Below are positions 38,802-40,708 of a stretch of DNA of 40,708 nucleotides, in pieces. The stretch covers positions 57,627 to 98,334 of the forward strand of contig CAJUFI010000005.1 of NCBI GenBank assembly GCA_910585665.1. The letters are read 5' to 3'. The stretch is from an uncultured Acetatifactor sp. (GTDB taxonomy: Bacteria; Bacillota; Clostridia; Lachnospirales; Lachnospiraceae). The first letter of the stretch is position 1. Each line of letters starts with the position of its first letter. Below the pieces are notes generated by a model. The model was not told the origin of the DNA. It did no database searches and saw only the letters and a list, made by a program, of their open reading frames with translations. The position numbers were made by a program, and so were the translations under genes.

Positions 38802-40263
38802 GGTGGACAGGGAGAATTATGAGTATGATGTGCATTCCCTTGTAAAGGCATTCTATCCGGAGGAGCAGGTGAGCGTGCTGATACCGGAGATGCGGGAGGA
38901 GAAAAAGGAACAGCTCCGAAAATTGAGCCGTATGCGGATTCGGCTGTCCGAGGAGGGCGCGGAGATTCTTCTGGACGGAAAAGAGTACCGCTGGGAATGG
39001 CAGGATGCGGAGCAGGGCGGGGAGGGCCGGGAGAAGGCCCGGAAGGACGGGTTCAAGCGGTTTCTGTACCGCACCCTGAAGGAGGTGACTGGCAGGGTGC
39101 TCCCGTGGGGGAACCTGACGGGAATCCGCCCTACCAAGATCGCTTTCCAGATGCTGGAGGAGGGGAAGGGAAATCAGGAAATCCTGGAGCGCTACAGGGT
39201 GCGGCATGACGTCACCAGAGAGAAGGCGGAGCTTGCCGTGGAGATTGCCGGACGGGAGAGGGCGCTGCTGGCCAGCGTAGGCCCTGGCGGCGGGCAGGAG
39301 GAGGGCTACAGCCTCTATGTGGGCATTCCCTTTTGTCCTACGACCTGTCTTTATTGTTCGTTTACGTCTTATCCGGTCAGCGTGTACCGGAAAGACATGG
39401 ATTCCTATATTGACTGCCTGATCCGGGAGATAGCGTATGCGGCAGAGCGGTATCGGGACAGGAGGCTGGACAGCGTCTATATCGGCGGCGGGACGCCCAC
39501 CACCCTGGAGGCAGGGCAGCTGGAGAGATTGCTGGCGTCTGTGCGGGAGCGTTTTGACTGCAGCACCGTGAAGGAATTTACGGTGGAGGCGGGACGGGCG
39601 GACAGCATCACGAAGGAAAAGCTGCAGGCTCTGTACCGGCAGGGAGTGGGACGGATTTCCGTAAATCCACAGACGATGAATCAGAATACGTTGGACATCA
39701 TCGGCAGAAAGGCTTCCGCGGAGCAGGTGGAGGCGGCCTTTTACCTGGCTCGGGAGGTGGGCTTTGACAATATCAATATGGATCTGATACTGGGGCTGCC
39801 CGGAGAGGGTGAGCGGGAAGTGCAGCATACCCTGGACCGGGTGGTGGAGATGGCTCCTGACAGCCTCACGGTGCACTCGCTGGCCGTCAAGCGCGCTTCC
39901 CGCCTGAACCAGTGGGTTCAGGAAAACGGAGTGTCCATGCTGCAGAATACGGACGGGACGATGCGCATAGCGGCGGAGGGGGCCAGGCGGCTGGGGATGG
40001 TCCCCTATTACCTCTACCGGCAGAAAAACATGTCAGGAAATTTCGAAAATGTGGGCTACGCTAGGGATGGGAAGCTGGGGCTTTATAATGTGCTGATTAT
40101 GGAGGAGAAACAGACCATAGTCGCCTGCGGAGCCGGTAGTATCTCGAAAAGGGTATACCCTGACGGGCTGATCAAGCGAAGCGAAAATGTGAAAGACGTT
40201 TCCCAATATATCGAGAGAATCGGGGAAATGATAGAAAGAAAACGTGTATTATTAGAAGATTAA
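38788..40263 (+). CDS. hemZ: HemZ-type radical SAM coproporphyrinogen III oxidase-like protein
   Basis: A 491-residue radical SAM protein. A 160-residue N-terminal HemZ-specific region (LTGIRPTKIAFQMLEEG) precedes the CX3CX2C cluster motif CPTTCLYC (Cys183, Cys187, Cys190), then YIGGGTPTTLEAGQL, RISVNPQTMNQNTLDIIGRK and NMDLILGLPGE. Relatives are annotated as oxygen-independent coproporphyrinogen oxidases, but HemZ's actual role in heme or other synthesis is uncertain. It overlaps the transglutaminase gene by 14 bp and has GAGGGAGGG upstream; usually it lies directly after the MBL gene, so the moxR triad separates the two here. Confidence 0.9.
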   Translation: MFVVEVDRENYEYDVHSLVKAFYPEEQVSVLIPEMREEKKEQLRKLSRMRIRLSEEGAEILLDGKEYRWEWQDAEQGGEGREKARKDGFKRFLYRTLKEVTGRVLPWGNLTGIRPTKIAFQMLEEGKGNQEILERYRVRHDVTREKAELAVEIAGRERALLASVGPGGGQEEGYSLYVGIPFCPTTCLYCSFTSYPVSVYRKDMDSYIDCLIREIAYAAERYRDRRLDSVYIGGGTPTTLEAGQLERLLASVRERFDCSTVKEFTVEAGRADSITKEKLQALYRQGVGRISVNPQTMNQNTLDIIGRKASAEQVEAAFYLAREVGFDNINMDLILGLPGEGEREVQHTLDRVVEMAPDSLTVHSLAVKRASRLNQWVQENGVSMLQNTDGTMRIAAEGARRLGMVPYYLYRQKNMSGNFENVGYARDGKLGLYNVLIMEEKQTIVACGAGSISKRVYPDGLIKRSENVKDVSQYIERIGEMIERKRVLLED

Positions 40264-40297
40264 CAATTCAAAATTCAGAGTAAAATTGCCCCGTGTG
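40264..40297. other. Start of an AT-richer right-hand stretch
   Basis: Immediately after hemZ base composition changes from GC-rich to AT-rich and runs to the end of the window. No hemZ terminator is evident. The change and the gene relic that follows suggest the scar of a mobile element. Confidence 0.5.
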
Positions 40298-40447
40298 ATG
40301 CGGATTTTGGGTACAACAAAAATACCGGAAGTCCAACAAAATTTTCCGCTTTACTGTCCGAAGTGTAAGCAGGAAACACTAATTGAAGCAAGGAATTTAC
40401 AAATAACAGTTATCACAGAGCCAGACGCACAGCCGATGAACGTGTGA
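40298..40447 (+). pseudogene. Truncated cysteine-rich KTR protein of conjugative elements
   Basis: 49 codons from ATG 40298. The end reads NFPLYCPKCKQETLIEARNL and QITVITEPDAQPMNV, matching the C-terminal two thirds of the cysteine-rich KTR proteins encoded in Tn916-like and other conjugative transposons (usual sequence: CPVCGNKTRxKIRxDTxLxNFPLYCPKCKQE). The first zinc knuckle and the KTR signature are lost or out of frame, so the gene is a remnant. It is the only mobile-element protein trace in the window. Confidence 0.75.
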
Positions 40448-40478
40448 AATAGAATCACAGTTCGTTGGCTCTGTTTTA
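40416..40478 (+). terminator. Probable terminator after the KTR relic
   Basis: CAGAGCCA (40416-40423) pairs with TGGCTCTG (40466-40473), followed by TTTTA. The left arm lies in the KTR coding region. Confidence 0.45.
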
Positions 40479-40497
40479 TTTCATAAGGTTTTAAGGC

Positions 40498-40623
40498 AAA
40501 CGCCCATCAAATAAAAAAACGAGGTTCGGTGGACGATATTGCTATGCCCGAAAAGACTTAACAGACACTCTCCAGACCTGTTTTTAAAGTTTGGAGGGCG
40601 TTTTAATGTTCTTTTTTCGGGCA
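40498..40623 (+). other. Nested inverted repeats in the right-hand stretch
   Basis: AAACGCCC (40498-40505) with GGGCGTTT (40596-40603), TGCCCGAAAA (40545-40554) with TTTTCGGGCA (40614-40623), and an imperfect CTCCAGACC/GTTTGGAG hairpin near 40570-40595. The first two pairings interlock rather than nest, so they exclude each other or form a pseudoknot. No protein is coded here. Confidence 0.4.
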
Positions 40624-40656
40624 GTAACCTATCTGCTCATGCAACGCAGATTTGAC

Positions 40657-40708
40657 TTAGGAATTGTCGGAAAATAACTGATGCAACTTGTTTAGGAGAA
40701 AGCCCAGA
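40657..40708 (-). repeat. Dispersed palindromic repeat R1, copy C (cut by window edge)
   Basis: CTTAGGAATTGTCGGAAAAT (from 40656), AACTGATGCAACTT and AAAGCCC match the reverse complement of the right arm and centre of copies A and B. The rest lies outside the window. Confidence 0.75.

Noticed and set aside
38671..39876. A 401-codon reverse-strand frame under hemZ
   Set aside because: Antisense shadow; the forward strand has clear radical SAM motifs.

Overview
The window (about 40.7 kb, GC-rich) reads as the chromosome of a member of the Lachnospiraceae or a close relative (Bacillota, Clostridia). This rests on strong AGGAGG-type ribosome binding sites, TTG/GTG starts, a fused FolB-FolK, NusG-II/Gx/ApbE genes, HemZ, two proteins of the putative ABC-transporter type IV (CmpB) family, a VanR-like regulator and the apt-rel order. 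The placement is inferred from gene content only. Nearly all of it is ordinary core genome. The unusual material lies in repeats, structured intergenic DNA and gene relics.

Layout. 1-3.3 kb: two G3E (CobW-type) GTPases, the first cut by the window edge and carrying a His/Cys-rich tandem repeat, then a YlmH-like S4 RNA-binding protein and a CmpB-family membrane protein. 3.4-7 kb: a VanR-like regulator and a six-TM histidine kinase separated by a G-rich, C-poor minisatellite. 7.1-12.6 kb: a DUF362 protein, the pyrBI pair (reverse) with a 15-bp repeat array between the genes, a nitroreductase, a PH-domain protein, a second CmpB-family protein and a decayed frame. 12.7-18.7 kb: the folate genes folC, folE, folP and folBK, interrupted by an SGNH/DHHW-type fragment, a cloverleaf-shaped inverted-repeat element and a repeat-rich lipoprotein on the reverse strand. 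18.8-24.5 kb: an iron-sulfur flavoprotein, an ABC exporter relic, a NusG-II/Gx pair facing an ApbE flavin transferase (a membrane redox or flavinylation module), and a beta-helix lipoprotein. 24.6-28.4 kb: purA behind a long repeat-containing leader, a LysR regulator, a HAD phosphatase and a small membrane protein. 28.5-34.2 kb: a candidate structured RNA, a SEC-C protein, a DUF308 protein, a CBS-pair protein, apt, rel and an MBL-fold hydrolase. 34.2-40.3 kb: moxR, DUF58 and transglutaminase genes, then hemZ. 40.3-40.7 kb: an AT-richer stretch with a remnant of a conjugative-element cysteine-rich KTR protein.

Common themes. (1) At least two dispersed repeat families recur. R1 is a palindromic element of about 110 bp, seen at 7.1, 31.1 and 40.66 kb. 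R2 is 111-121 bp with 10-bp terminal inverted repeats, seen at 10.8 and 27.3 kb, with a truncated copy at 18.7 kb that supplies the end of folBK. (2) Tandem repeats have grown both in coding DNA (G3E GTPase, FolC, lipoprotein) and in leaders or spacers (pyrBI, purA, the two-component gap). (3) Low-complexity Gly/Ala-rich inserts sit inside conserved catalytic proteins (histidine kinase, FolC, FolE, FolP). (4) The CBS protein, apt and rel are adjacent, which suggests a link between cyclic-di-AMP and (p)ppGpp signalling. No CRISPR array, rRNA, tRNA or intact mobile element was found.
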